Below are positions 34,687 to 43,595 of a stretch of DNA of 64,000 bases, one piece after another (the first letter of the stretch is position 1; every line of letters begins with the position of its first letter). Under the pieces are notes generated by a model. The model made no database searches. It saw nothing but the letters and a program-made list of their open reading frames with translations, and had not been told where the DNA came from. The DNA comes from Prevotella koreensis. GTDB lineage: Bacteria; Bacteroidota; Bacteroidia; Bacteroidales; Bacteroidaceae. A program made the position numbers and the translations under genes. The stretch covers positions 2,606,600-2,670,599 of the forward strand of contig NZ_RYYU01000001.1 of the NCBI RefSeq assembly GCF_003977605.1, read 5' to 3'.

Positions 34687-36053
34687 GCACAACACATTCA
34701 TTGGCAGCAGATAAGTTCCTGAAAAATCAGAAGTATGCTGCATGGCACGACGCAACGTTTTGGTCGGTGCGTACCAAGAGAGATAATATGGCAATGGGAC
34801 TTGATGAATGGGAACAGTTGCGCGAGAAGGCTTCCCTCATAAAGCGTCACACGATTACTCATCTTGATAAATATCTCGAACAGTTTGCCACAAACGCCGA
34901 GAAGAACGGATGTATTGTCCACTGGGCGAGTGATGCACGTGAGTTTAACGAGATTGTATTGGGTATTCTGTGTGAACATCGCGTGAAGAAATTGGTCAAG
35001 AGTAAGTCCATGCTTACAGAGGAATGTGATATGAATCCATACCTTGAGATGCATGGCATAGAAGTGGTGGAAACCGATCTCGGCGAGCGTATCATACAGT
35101 TGAAAGGCCAGAAGCCAAGTCATATCGTTATGCCTGCAATCCACTTGAACCACGATGACGTAGGAGAACTCTTCGAAAAAGAACTCAGTACCGAGCCGGG
35201 CAACCACGACCCTACATATCTTACATATATGGCGCGTCTCAGTTTGCGCAACGAGTTCCTCACGGCAGATGCAGGAATGACAGGTGCAAACTTTGGTGTG
35301 GCCGAAACAGGAGACATCGTGGTGTGTACGAATGAGGGTAATGCCGACATGAGTACATCGTGTCCTAAACTGCATATTGCTGCTATGGGAATTGAGAAAC
35401 TGGTGCCTGATTATGACAGTCTTGCCGTGTTCCAACGCATGCTTTGCCGTGCCGGAACTGGTCAGCCGACAACAACCTATACCAGCCACTTCCGCAAAGC
35501 GCGTCCAACGGCAGAGAAAATGCACATCATATTGGTGGATAACGGACGCTCGGAATGGATTGCCGACCCGGAACATTGGGAGGTTCTGAAGTGCATAAGA
35601 TGTGGTTCGTGCATGAATACATGTCCTGTTTATCGCCGTTCCGGAGGATACAGTTACAGTTATTTCATTCCCGGTCCTATCGGAATCAACCTCGGTATGC
35701 TGCGCAGCAAACTGCAACATTCCGGCAATGTGTCGGCATGTACGCTCTGCCTTAGTTGTCAAACGTTGTGCCCTGTGAAGATAGATCTCGGCGACCAGAT
35801 TTACAAGTGGCGACAGCATCTTGACGAATATGGCACTGCTAACAAACAAAAGAAACTGATGTGCAAGGCAATGAGTTTCCTATATGGCAATTCCGGATTG
35901 TATAACACGGCATTGAAGTTCGCCCCGATAGCCAACTATGTGCCTTCATTCCTTATGGAGTGCAGCCTTAATCCTTGGGCAAAGGGGCATAAAATGATGA
36001 CCTTCCCCAAGAAGAGTTTCCACGATATGTTCAAGAGTGGAATGCTGAAATGA
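34683..36053 (+). CDS. lutB: lactate utilization protein B (iron-sulfur)
   Basis: Iron-sulfur subunit of the lactate oxidation complex. 456 residues: an N-terminal LUD domain (NFGVAETGDIVVCTNEGNADM, then CPKLHIAAMGIEKLVP) and two 4Fe-4S binding sets near the C-terminus, CIRCGSCMNTCPVY (about residues 309-322) and CTLCLSCQTLCPVKI (about 356-370). The order and length match LutB/YkgF. It overlaps lutA by 4 bases and is followed by lutC after 49 bases. A 383-codon open frame on the opposite strand is an accident of codon use. Confidence 0.96.
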   Translation: MSTTHSLAADKFLKNQKYAAWHDATFWSVRTKRDNMAMGLDEWEQLREKASLIKRHTITHLDKYLEQFATNAEKNGCIVHWASDAREFNEIVLGILCEHRVKKLVKSKSMLTEECDMNPYLEMHGIEVVETDLGERIIQLKGQKPSHIVMPAIHLNHDDVGELFEKELSTEPGNHDPTYLTYMARLSLRNEFLTADAGMTGANFGVAETGDIVVCTNEGNADMSTSCPKLHIAAMGIEKLVPDYDSLAVFQRMLCRAGTGQPTTTYTSHFRKARPTAEKMHIILVDNGRSEWIADPEHWEVLKCIRCGSCMNTCPVYRRSGGYSYSYFIPGPIGINLGMLRSKLQHSGNVSACTLCLSCQTLCPVKIDLGDQIYKWRQHLDEYGTANKQKKLMCKAMSFLYGNSGLYNTALKFAPIANYVPSFLMECSLNPWAKGHKMMTFPKKSFHDMFKSGMLK

Positions 36054-36102
36054 AGGCGGTGAATATTTAACTTATAACATTTAACATTCAACTTAAAAGT
36101 TT

Positions 36103-36687
36103 ATGAGCAATAAAGAAGATATTCTGTCGCGTTACAGAGCAAACATAAAGCAACGGTATGATATGCCGAGTCTCGACGATATTAAAGGAATAACCTATCC
36201 TGACCCACTGACACAGTTCATTACAATGAGCCAAAACGTGGGCGGAAAGGTGGTTGAACTACAGCCGGGGCAAGACTTGAACAACCTCGTTCGCGACCTC
36301 TATCCTGAGGCAAAGGAGATAGCAAGCAACCTTCCGGAGATAACGATAGCCACCCGCAACCCCGATACCATTGATTCGGCACAAGCTCTTAACAATACCG
36401 ATGTGGGTGTGATACGCGGCATTTTCGGTGTGGCTGAGAACGGTTGTATATGGGTTCCGCAACAGATGAAGGAGAAGGTGGCATGCTTCATATCTGAAAA
36501 TCTTGTCATACTGCTGAAGAAATCAGAGATAGTTAACAACATGCACGAGGCATATCGGCGTGTAGAGTTTAACGACTACGGTTACGGAGTGTTTATCAGC
36601 GGACCGTCAAAGACCGCCGACATCGCGCAGGTTCTCGTAATGGGAGCGCAAGCAGCACGCAGTGTAACGGTGGTGCTGATACCTTAA
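36103..36687 (+). CDS. lutC: lactate utilization protein C
   Basis: Third subunit of the LutABC complex. 194 residues formed by a single LUD domain: ITIATRNPDTIDSAQALNNTDVGVIRGIFGVAENGCIWV, ending in YGVFISGPSKTADIAQVLVMGAQAARSVTVVLIP. The GPSKTADI block is the family's signature. No iron-sulfur cysteines are expected or seen. The start ATG 36103 is preceded by an A-rich leader. A hairpin terminator follows 32 bases after the stop, so the operon ends here. Confidence 0.94.
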   Translation: MSNKEDILSRYRANIKQRYDMPSLDDIKGITYPDPLTQFITMSQNVGGKVVELQPGQDLNNLVRDLYPEAKEIASNLPEITIATRNPDTIDSAQALNNTDVGVIRGIFGVAENGCIWVPQQMKEKVACFISENLVILLKKSEIVNNMHEAYRRVEFNDYGYGVFISGPSKTADIAQVLVMGAQAARSVTVVLIP

Positions 36688-36719
36688 TCAACAACATCCG
36701 GCGTGATAGGCCGGTAGAT

Positions 36720-36754
36720 AATCAGGTACGTACAATGCGTTTACGTGCCTGATT
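36720..36754 (+). terminator. terminator of lutABC
   Basis: Arms aatcaggtacgt (36720-36731) and acgtgcctgatt (36743-36754) pair over 12 positions with one G-T pair and an 11-base loop, followed by attttatt. Confidence 0.75.
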
Positions 36755-36923
36755 ATTTTATTAAGACGGTATTCCTCCACTTGTCATTGCAGTTAAGAAT
36801 GTGGAAAAATGAAAAAAAATCGGTTTATAATGCAAGATTTTACGCAGTTTCGTGTTATTATAATAGATTGCATAATATAGATAACTATATTCGTAATAAT
36901 AATAATCTTATAATACAAAAGAT

Positions 36924-37493
36924 ATGAAGAATAACATTGCATATATGCTCGCAGTCGTAACGATGCTGTTGTTTGCAGGATGTTCCAACGAAGATGCTTC
37001 CGATTATATTCACCATAACTTTGACAGAAACTTTGATATAGCCGAGGTTTTTACCGCCTCTTGGATTGTTGATGGCAACAATGTGGGAAAATGTAAATTG
37101 CTAATGTCAAGTGAATATGTAGGTTTCAGCAATATACCATATAAAACAATATGTAGCAAGGTGTTTTCAGAAGATGAGATGAAGGACTTTAACGTCTCTT
37201 TTGACATTTCCAAATCCTATTTGTCCATGATGATATTACAATATAGGTTGACGGGATATTCTGCTACCGGAGATTCTTATTACTACGATTATTTACCCTT
37301 GTTACATACTTTCAGAGTGCATGTCAATGGGACGGAATATACCGTGGCGATGAGTGTGTCCGGCACTGGAACCAAAATGAAAACCCCATATTCACAGTTG
37401 TTGTCAAACTTAGTGATAGACAAGATAAAGGTTGAAGGCACGGACAGGGAATGTAGTACGCCCCTGAAAATAGTTAATATCGCAAAATTATAA
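36924..37493 (+). CDS. lipoprotein of unknown function
   Basis: 189 residues with a lipoprotein signal: hydrophobic AYMLAVVTMLLFAG followed by Cys20 (lipobox LFAGC). After a short acidic spacer (SNEDASDY) the protein is rich in beta-forming residues, suggesting a small beta-sandwich, but I recognise no family with certainty. It might belong to one of the DUF4840-type Bacteroidetes lipoprotein families. It starts about 170 bases after the lutC terminator in an AT-rich gap with no clear promoter box. The ECF sigma gene follows 27 bases after its stop, so these genes may form one transcript. Confidence 0.75.
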   Translation: MKNNIAYMLAVVTMLLFAGCSNEDASDYIHHNFDRNFDIAEVFTASWIVDGNNVGKCKLLMSSEYVGFSNIPYKTICSKVFSEDEMKDFNVSFDISKSYLSMMILQYRLTGYSATGDSYYYDYLPLLHTFRVHVNGTEYTVAMSVSGTGTKMKTPYSQLLSNLVIDKIKVEGTDRECSTPLKIVNIAKL

Positions 37494-37520
37494 ATACATA
37501 AGAAAGCGCGTCAGAGCCAA

Positions 37521-38057
37521 GTGGGCACGGAAGAAAAACTATTGCACGACATAAAGAACGGTAAGCGTGAGGCGCAGCGAAGCCTCTACGACCGTTACTC
37601 AGGTATTGCCATGTCTGTTTGTCTGCGCTATATGGGTAATGAGGAAGATGCTCGCGATGTGTTGCAAGATGCTTTCATAAAAATATTCACACGTATAGGG
37701 GATATAAAGTTTCAAGGTGAGGGCACACTGAAAGGATGGATTCTGAAGGTCACGGCAAACGAAGCCCTTAACACATTGCGACGACGAGTGATTTTCTCTG
37801 ATACCGACAACCTGCCCGACTTGCCCGAAGAGGAATCGCCCGATGTGGAAAATGTGCCGCTGGAGGTATTGATGCAGATGATAGGAAGTTTGCCTACGGG
37901 TTACAGAACAGTGTTCAATATGTTCGTGATAGAACAGAACAGCCATAAGGAAATTGCCTCGCAACTTGGTATAAAAGTGAGTTCGTCTGCATCGCAACTG
38001 CTTAGAGCCAAGAAAATTCTTGCAAATATGATTAACGAATACGTAAAAACGAAATAG
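37521..38057 (+). CDS. ECF-type RNA polymerase sigma factor
   Basis: 178 residues. Region 2 is DIKNGKREAQRSLYDRYSGIAMSVCLRYMGNEEDARDVLQDAFIKIF, and region 4 has the helix-turn-helix at QNSHKEIASQLGIKVSSSASQLLRAKKIL. There is no region 3, as is usual for extracytoplasmic function sigma factors. GTG 37521 (MGTEEKLLHDIKNG) is the best start, because no ATG fits upstream. The next gene begins 3 bases after the stop and encodes a protein with an N-terminal cytoplasmic part and one membrane helix, a likely regulator of this sigma. The stimulus and regulon are unknown. Confidence 0.93.
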   Translation: MGTEEKLLHDIKNGKREAQRSLYDRYSGIAMSVCLRYMGNEEDARDVLQDAFIKIFTRIGDIKFQGEGTLKGWILKVTANEALNTLRRRVIFSDTDNLPDLPEEESPDVENVPLEVLMQMIGSLPTGYRTVFNMFVIEQNSHKEIASQLGIKVSSSASQLLRAKKILANMINEYVKTK

Positions 38058-38060
38058 GTA

Positions 38061-39302
38061 ATGATGAAGGAAGACTGGACATCAAGGCTGAGAGAGAGGT
38101 TGGAGGGACATGAGACTCCGACCCCGGAAGGACTGTGGCATCAGATAGAACAGGCTCTTCCTAAGAAAGGCAAGGCTCGGAAAATCACCTTGCAAAGGTG
38201 GATTTCAATAGCCGCCACTATCCTTTTCGTATGCGGAGTAGGATTGTCTCTTCTGTGGAAAGGGGATAGTACCGTTGGAAATACAGCAGATATAGGTAGC
38301 ATATCACAAGATAATAGTGCGAACCGGAGTGTCGAAAACTCATCGGATGTGTATTCTGAGAAAGGCGTTTCTGATGATTTTATGGCACAGGCAAAAACTA
38401 ATGGCAGTGAACAAATATCTTTCAGCGTTGGTAACAAGAACTATATCTTGCAGACAGAAGTGGTAGATGGCGAGCCTGTGATGCTCTCAGTGAGAGTTGA
38501 GGATAAGATAAGTGAAAGTAAGGAAGTTGCGGAACACGCAACAACAGAGCGTTTGCCGCAGGGAGAAAAGCAACGAGTGGTGCGACACAATGGCTACTCC
38601 GTTATGCCTAAGTCTTTTGAAACCACTCCTCGTTTCCGCCATCGCTTCACCGCAAGCCTTTCTGCGAGCAGTCTCGCGATGATGGACAGGAAAAGTAACA
38701 ACGGCGTATTGATGAATCCTACGTTGCTTGGTGGATTCGGATATAACGGCAATACTACCATTGATGGTAATCTGTTGGTGCCGCGACTGTTCCTTGCCGA
38801 CTATGAAGAACGTACCGAACATAAGGCACCTTTAACCATAGGAGTTAGACTTGGTTACGACATAACGCCGAGAATGTGGGTAGAGTCAGGTTTGCAGTAC
38901 AGCAAATTGTCGTCAACCTTCGTAAGGGATATACGCGGCAGCGAAATCAAATCAGAACAGGCTTTGCATTATGTAGGAGTCCCGGTTGCCGTAGGATATA
39001 GGTTGCTTGATGTCGGCAGACTGTCATTCTATGGTGTAGCCGGAGCGCAGGCCGATTTCAATGTGAAGTCTAAAAACAGAGTGGAAGGTGTTGAGGGAGA
39101 TGTCGTTAAAGACAATATGCAGTTCTCCGCAAACGCAGCCCTTGGCGCACAATTCAAGGTTGCACCAAATCTTGGTATATATGTTGAACCGGGAGCACGT
39201 TACTATTTTGATAACGGAAGCAACGTTATGAACTATTTCAAGGATAAGAAACTCAATTTCAACCTGCAGGTTGGAGCACGTTGGAATATCGGAAACAAAT
39301 AA
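38061..39302 (+). CDS. membrane-anchored protein with C-terminal outer-membrane beta-barrel
   Basis: 413 residues. The first 46 are cytoplasmic and charged (MMKEDWTSRLRERLEGHETP..GLWHQIEQALP). One uncleaved membrane helix follows (RWISIAATILFVCGVGLSLLW, about residues 46-66), then a Ser/Asn-rich periplasmic stretch of about 110 residues. The end (about 200-413) is a PorT-type beta-barrel with alternating strands such as IGVRLGYDITPRMWVESGLQYS and NLGIYVEPGARYYF, ending in LNFNLQVGARWNIGNK. The N-terminal part fits an anti-sigma factor for the gene just upstream (3-base gap). Holding an inner-membrane helix and an outer-membrane barrel in one chain is unusual unless it is cleaved. Similar fusions exist next to other Bacteroidetes ECF genes. 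Confidence 0.8.
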   Translation: MMKEDWTSRLRERLEGHETPTPEGLWHQIEQALPKKGKARKITLQRWISIAATILFVCGVGLSLLWKGDSTVGNTADIGSISQDNSANRSVENSSDVYSEKGVSDDFMAQAKTNGSEQISFSVGNKNYILQTEVVDGEPVMLSVRVEDKISESKEVAEHATTERLPQGEKQRVVRHNGYSVMPKSFETTPRFRHRFTASLSASSLAMMDRKSNNGVLMNPTLLGGFGYNGNTTIDGNLLVPRLFLADYEERTEHKAPLTIGVRLGYDITPRMWVESGLQYSKLSSTFVRDIRGSEIKSEQALHYVGVPVAVGYRLLDVGRLSFYGVAGAQADFNVKSKNRVEGVEGDVVKDNMQFSANAALGAQFKVAPNLGIYVEPGARYYFDNGSNVMNYFKDKKLNFNLQVGARWNIGNK

Positions 39303-39318
39303 ACGTCATTTCCTTCTT

Positions 39319-41055
39319 TCAATCTCCGTTGCCCTTCATAGGCTTCAGCAGGACATAATTGTCGCTGCGCCACACCTCCTCGTATGGCGACATTGACGAT
39401 AATATCTTTCTTACGTGCCTGAAATCATCTGTCTCTTGGTCTTCGTCAACCAGTAGGTAAGGCAGTTGTTTGCCTTCAATGCCTTTCTCATGGGCGATGC
39501 GCAGGTAACGTTCTGCCGTGCGGTTAGTGGAGAAAATCTCAGAGAATATACCGTAAGGCTTACATTCGAGCACCGAAATCATTGTTATTGAGAAGTTACA
39601 GATGAGATGACTGCCGCTCGGTATTATAGGCTTCACCTCTTTTACCATCTTGTTGTTCAAGTCTGCATTTTCCTTGTTTGTCAGCAAGAAGCGCGTGGCT
39701 TTGCTGTCAATGGTGTAGCGACATTCTATTCGGTTGCCGTCTTCCATCATCGGCCGGAAGATGTTAGTGACCGTAAGACCTATACAAATAGAAACGATGA
39801 TATATCTTACAGCCGTTGTTCCGGTTCGGAACGACGGCTTTTTTTCGCCCCTTGCAATTATCGAAACAGCCAATGGCAGGGCGAGGATACATAAGCACTG
39901 GCCGTAGAATTGGCTTGTACCGTTGCTGCCGATGGGAAGTATCAAGGGGATGAAGAAGGAAAGGGCGATGAGCGTTGAACGTTGAACGTTGAGCGATGAG
40001 CGTTGAGGGTTGAGGAATGAGGGGTGGGTGGAGAATGATTTTCTGCTAAATATATCAAGCAATAAAGCGGCGAGACAGAATCCTACGGTGGTGTTTGCAG
40101 ATATTCCGTCTTGCCAAACGACGATTATTATTGCTGCGGCCAGTATGCAATAAGCAACATGAAGCAGACGCTTGCCTACTTGCAGGTTTGCCAAGATGAA
40201 GCCATACATCACGAAAGCAATGAACAACGACATTTTTATTTCTCCCAAAATATCCTCGAGATAGTATCTTATTATCGACCTCATATTGTGCGGATCACTA
40301 CTGTCTCCGCTGATGTGTATGAGGTCGCTGACCGTAATTTGCAGCACTCCGGCCGTTCCGTCAACCCATGCAATTCCGACAACTATCAGACAACCAACGG
40401 CCACTCCGAGGAAAAAGGCAACCGTATGCTTCAGCCAAGCGACCTTTATGCCATAGAACAATGAAATGATTATGGTAAAGAAAGGCAACAGGATGAATGA
40501 CAGATTGACAAGGCGAAAGAAGAAAGATATGCCTACCACCACTCCGGAGAGGATAATGCTGACAAGCGGACGATTGTCACTATGCAACCCCTTGTGATAT
40601 AACAGAATGGCGCATACGAGCATAAAAACAGAAAGGTCGTTATAGTTTATCTCGCTGTAAGCACCGTATTGCGCGAACATTGTTATCGCAAGTCCGGCAA
40701 TGATATGCTTTGTCTTTATTAATTTCCGCAGATAAAGGTATATAATGGTCTGCAATACAAGCAGCATGACTATTCTCAACAGGCGCAGGCCAAGCAGAGT
40801 GTCTATGCCGAACAGGTTGCATATCGCGCCCAACAGATGAAAAGTGAGATACCACCGTCCGAGAAAACATGTGGTGTAAGGGTCGGAATTGAAATGCTGG
40901 TAGCCTGATATATACATTCCTATGTCAAAGTGAGAGATGCCTTGAAAGGATGTAATGAAAAGGAAAATTGTGGCAACGGCAAGATAAACGGCAAATGCCA
41001 ATCTGCCGTTTTCATTACGTTTTTGATATGGAAAAGTATTGTCTGTTTCTGTCAT
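39319..41055 (-). CDS. polytopic membrane protein, glycosyltransferase-like
   Basis: 578 residues from ATG 41055 (MTETDNTFPYQKRNENGR); an earlier start at 41136 would add 27 residues with no family support. About ten hydrophobic segments and a periplasmic C-terminal domain are seen. The first loop has FQGISHFDIGMYISGYQHF, with an acidic residue placed as in GT-C glycosyltransferases of the PMT/ArnT type, so it may transfer a lipid-linked sugar outside the membrane. That is inference. An imperfect heptamer repeat (39967-40015) is embedded between helices and encodes the repeated peptides NPQRSSL and NVQRSTL at about residues 347-364. It is the last gene of the polysaccharide operon, after repeat copy 3. 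Confidence 0.7.
   Translation of the reverse strand: MTETDNTFPYQKRNENGRLAFAVYLAVATIFLFITSFQGISHFDIGMYISGYQHFNSDPYTTCFLGRWYLTFHLLGAICNLFGIDTLLGLRLLRIVMLLVLQTIIYLYLRKLIKTKHIIAGLAITMFAQYGAYSEINYNDLSVFMLVCAILLYHKGLHSDNRPLVSIILSGVVVGISFFFRLVNLSFILLPFFTIIISLFYGIKVAWLKHTVAFFLGVAVGCLIVVGIAWVDGTAGVLQITVSDLIHISGDSSDPHNMRSIIRYYLEDILGEIKMSLFIAFVMYGFILANLQVGKRLLHVAYCILAAAIIIVVWQDGISANTTVGFCLAALLLDIFSRKSFSTHPSFLNPQRSSLNVQRSTLIALSFFIPLILPIGSNGTSQFYGQCLCILALPLAVSIIARGEKKPSFRTGTTAVRYIIVSICIGLTVTNIFRPMMEDGNRIECRYTIDSKATRFLLTNKENADLNNKMVKEVKPIIPSGSHLICNFSITMISVLECKPYGIFSEIFSTNRTAERYLRIAHEKGIEGKQLPYLLVDEDQETDDFRHVRKILSSMSPYEEVWRSDNYVLLKPMKGNGD
39967..40015. repeat. heptamer repeat inside an ORF
   Basis: Seven consecutive heptamers on the plus strand: gatgagc, gttgaac, gttgaac, gttgagc, gatgagc, gttgagg, gttgagg. 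The array is 49 bases long, not a multiple of three, so adding or losing one unit shifts the reading frame of the minus-strand gene. The same heptamer family occurs at 14313-14466 and 51622-51752. Confidence 0.85.
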
Positions 41056-41150
41056 TCCGTTAATCTGTTTTGTAGTTCTTCTTCCGTTAAATTCCATATT
41101 ACAGCGATATGCAATACCGATGATGTCTTGATGCAATGCAATTTAGCCTG

Positions 41151-41223
41151 AATTGCCGAACAATTTCGGCGAAATTGGTCAGCAAATTCGCCCATTTTGG
41201 TCAGCAAATTCGCCCAAATTGCT
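41151..41223. repeat. 22-base palindromic repeat element, copy 3
   Basis: Contains the perfect palindrome caatttcggcgaaattg (41161-41177) followed by two direct 22-base units, gtcagcaaattcgccca and gtcagcaaattcgcccaaattg. It lies between the aminotransferase gene and the membrane-protein gene of the same operon, so it would be transcribed as an intercistronic structure. Confidence 0.75.
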
Positions 41224-41266
41224 TTCTTGAAGAAATGCTATCGTGGGCAAATGCAGTATCTTTCGG

Positions 41267-42385
41267 TCAGTATGCGGCGTTTATTCTCTCCACCACTTGT
41301 TCCACTTCATGGTCGGTCATGGCCTGATTGCATGGCAGACTGAGTTCCTCTCTATGTATTTTCTCTGTCACAGGCAGGCTTATTCCGTTCCATTCGCTGT
41401 AACACAGTTGCTTATGCGGCGGTATGGGATAGTGTATCATCGTCATCACTCCCTGTTCTCTTAGTTGTTGTTGCAAGTTGTCGCGGTTTTTGCATAGCAC
41501 AGGGAAGATGTGGTGAACGCTACGTTTGCAGTATTCCTGTGTAGGCAGTGAAACATCGGGATTGGTGATGTGCTCTGCGTAATATGTCGCTATTTCGCGC
41601 CGCCGCAGGTTTTCTGCGTCAAGATAGCGCAGTTTCACGCTTAGTGCGGCAGCCTGAATTTCATCGAGCCTACTGTTTCTTCCTTTGTATTTGAAAACAT
41701 ACTTCTCCGTGGAACCATAGTTCGCGAGTGCTCTGACGGTATCTGCCAGTATGTCGTTGTTTGTCGTTACTGCTCCGCCATCACCCAGTGCACCAAGGTT
41801 TTTTCCCGGGTAGAAACTGTGTGCTGCGGCATCTGATAACGTTTCCTCTTTTTGTCGTCCTTTCAGAATCTCGTTGCGCATCACGCCGTGAGCCTGCGCA
41901 CAGTCTTCTATCAGTTTCAGATTATGCCGTTTGCAGATGTTCTTTATCTTGTCAGAGAAGGCCGGATGACCATAAAGATGCACTATCATTATTGCCCGTG
42001 TGCGCTCTGTTATCTTTTCTTCTATCAGTCTGTCGTCAATCTGGAATGTTTCAATGCGCGGTTCCACGAGCACGGGTCGCAGTCTGTTCTCTGTAATTGA
42101 TAGAATGGAAGCGATATAGGTATTGGCCGGAACGATTATTTCGTCGCCTTCTTTCATCACTCCCAATTCAATGTAAGCACGCAAGATAAGTGTCAGCGCG
42201 TCAAGACCGTTCCCCACGCCGATGCAATACCGGCTGCCGGTATATTCTGCATATTCGTGCTCAAATTTGCGAACACCATTGCCTTGAAGATACCATCCGC
42301 TCTCAATGACATTCTTCACGGCCTCCTTTATCTCTTCGCCGTGCATTTCGTTGATGCGTTTCAGTGATAAGTATTCTATCATCAT
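41267..42385 (-). CDS. fdtB: dTDP-3-amino-3,6-dideoxyhexose transaminase (DegT/DnrJ family)
   Basis: PLP enzyme that aminates a dTDP-3-keto-6-deoxyhexose, the product of RfbB and FdtA encoded upstream in the same operon. 372 residues from ATG 42385 ([14 protein letters not shown]). The family blocks are present: [36 protein letters not shown], the Asp of [10 protein letters not shown], the PLP-binding Lys in [18 protein letters not shown], and [12 protein letters not shown]. The frame stays open to ATG 42505, which would add 40 charged residues ([20 protein letters not shown]..) that I do not expect in this family. The exact sugar (galacto or gluco form) cannot be read from sequence. Confidence 0.88.
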   Translation of the reverse strand: MMIEYLSLKRINEMHGEEIKEAVKNVIESGWYLQGNGVRKFEHEYAEYTGSRYCIGVGNGLDALTLILRAYIELGVMKEGDEIIVPANTYIASILSITENRLRPVLVEPRIETFQIDDRLIEEKITERTRAIMIVHLYGHPAFSDKIKNICKRHNLKLIEDCAQAHGVMRNEILKGRQKEETLSDAAAHSFYPGKNLGALGDGGAVTTNNDILADTVRALANYGSTEKYVFKYKGRNSRLDEIQAAALSVKLRYLDAENLRRREIATYYAEHITNPDVSLPTQEYCKRSVHHIFPVLCKNRDNLQQQLREQGVMTMIHYPIPPHKQLCYSEWNGISLPVTEKIHREELSLPCNQAMTDHEVEQVVERINAAY

Positions 42386-42522
42386 TTCTCCTTTCTTGCT
42401 GTTATTATTTTCTCTTTTTCTTTTGGCCACGTCGTAATCCTCAATCAGCCCAAGGTCATATTTGTGAGTCTTGTTGTTGCGGTGAGGAAACTGACGGGCA
42501 TCCATACCGGTTCGTTAAGGAA

Positions 42523-42669
42523 TTATCCGCCTAAATAATAATATATGTTACTGCTCGGATTGGCAACGAACTGATTAGTTATGAATGTGACATTATAGCC
42601 CGATTGCTTGAAAAGTTGCGTTAAGATAGGGTCTATCGTTGCGTTTAATGATATTATTATAATGTCCAC
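42523..42669 (-). CDS. short open frame of 48 codons, hypothetical
   Basis: Starts at GTG 42669, overlapping the end of the acyltransferase gene, and runs to TAA at 42523-42525. The translation (MDIIIISLNATIDPILTQLF, then YNVTFITNQFVANPSSNIYY, ending LGG) looks protein-like rather than random. Its position inside the polysaccharide operon allows co-translation. No family is recognised. It may be a small protein or the remains of a larger gene whose end survives as the extra N-terminal codons of the aminotransferase frame. Confidence 0.35.
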   Translation of the reverse strand: MDIIIISLNATIDPILTQLFKQSGYNVTFITNQFVANPSSNIYYYLGG

Positions 42670-43595
42670 TCGTATGTGTCATAGCAAACCGCTCTGCCGC
42701 CGAAACCCTCTTTCTGATAAATAAGATCCTCGTTCAGTATTTTACTGTGTCCTTCGGTGGATTTACCGAAGTCGAGATATGTGAAGTTTGAAAACTCCTT
42801 ATGCAAAAGATGGTCGATAATTATGTCTATTGCACCGTTCTTTTTCCCCTCTGCAGTTGCCGAAATATACTGCGTATGCACCATGTCATTCATTACATAA
42901 ACCACGCAACCGCCCATTGTTTCACTGCCTTTCCTGCTCACATACAGTCGTATTTTTTCGGGAAAACGTGAATTCAGGAGTTTCATTTCGCCAAGAGAAT
43001 GTACGGGTTTCGTATCATGATTTTCCATGAGATTTGCCGTAAGAACATTCCAAAACGCATCGAAGTCGGTGCATCGTTCCACTATCATGCCCATGTCATG
43101 CGCTTTCCTTAGTCCGTGCCTGCGGTCTTTCTTCCATTTAATTGCGGTCTTGGGAGATATTGTTGACGACACGTCGCGTTCCACTATCCTGTAATTACAT
43201 TCGCAGTGAATGGCATAAAGGTCTTCTTCGGCCGGCAGACGGTGATAGATAAAAGGCAGAGCCTTATATACAACGCGCTTTATTCCCTCGTTTCTCAATG
43301 TTTCGTTGAGCATGCGGAACATCTCCATGACATGCACCGTTCGCGCTTCGTTTGAGGTGATTAGTCCTCCGTAGGTCAGTCCTTGATGTGAAAAAAGAGT
43401 ATCTCCCTTGACGTTTGCGGGGAGCATTGCATAGAGTTTCTTATCGCGATAGAACATGAACGAATGGTCGGTAAACCGGTCTTTGTGATAGTCCATGTAA
43501 CGTCTGTCGAAAAGGAAAGTACCATTTTTCGACCGTTCCACGAACTCGTTCCATTCCTGTTCCTGTTCTTTCGCGTATCTCTTTATTTCGAACAT
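42657..43595 (-). CDS. GNAT/FemAB-like acyltransferase of the amino-sugar operon
   Basis: 312 residues, soluble, with two GNAT-like halves as in FemAB and related N-acyltransferases: FLFDRRYMDYHKDRFTDHS and FSHQGLTYGGLI in the first, RRHGLRKAHDMGMIVER and GGCVVYVMNDMVHTQYISAT in the second, ending in LDFGKSTEGHSKILN. Between FdtA and an FdtB-like transaminase it is well placed to N-acylate the amino sugar made by the pathway. In other organisms that step uses a different fold (FdtC, QdtC), so the role is inferred from position. Its ATG overlaps the fdtA stop by 13 bases. Confidence 0.78.
   Translation of the reverse strand: MFEIKRYAKEQEQEWNEFVERSKNGTFLFDRRYMDYHKDRFTDHSFMFYRDKKLYAMLPANVKGDTLFSHQGLTYGGLITSNEARTVHVMEMFRMLNETLRNEGIKRVVYKALPFIYHRLPAEEDLYAIHCECNYRIVERDVSSTISPKTAIKWKKDRRHGLRKAHDMGMIVERCTDFDAFWNVLTANLMENHDTKPVHSLGEMKLLNSRFPEKIRLYVSRKGSETMGGCVVYVMNDMVHTQYISATAEGKKNGAIDIIIDHLLHKEFSNFTYLDFGKSTEGHSKILNEDLIYQKEGFGGRAVCYDTYEWTL

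Noticed and set aside
34698..35849. A 383-codon open frame opposite lutB
   Set aside because: It lies wholly inside lutB, which has full family motifs. The antisense translation is rich in Cys, His and Arg, as expected of a shadow frame.
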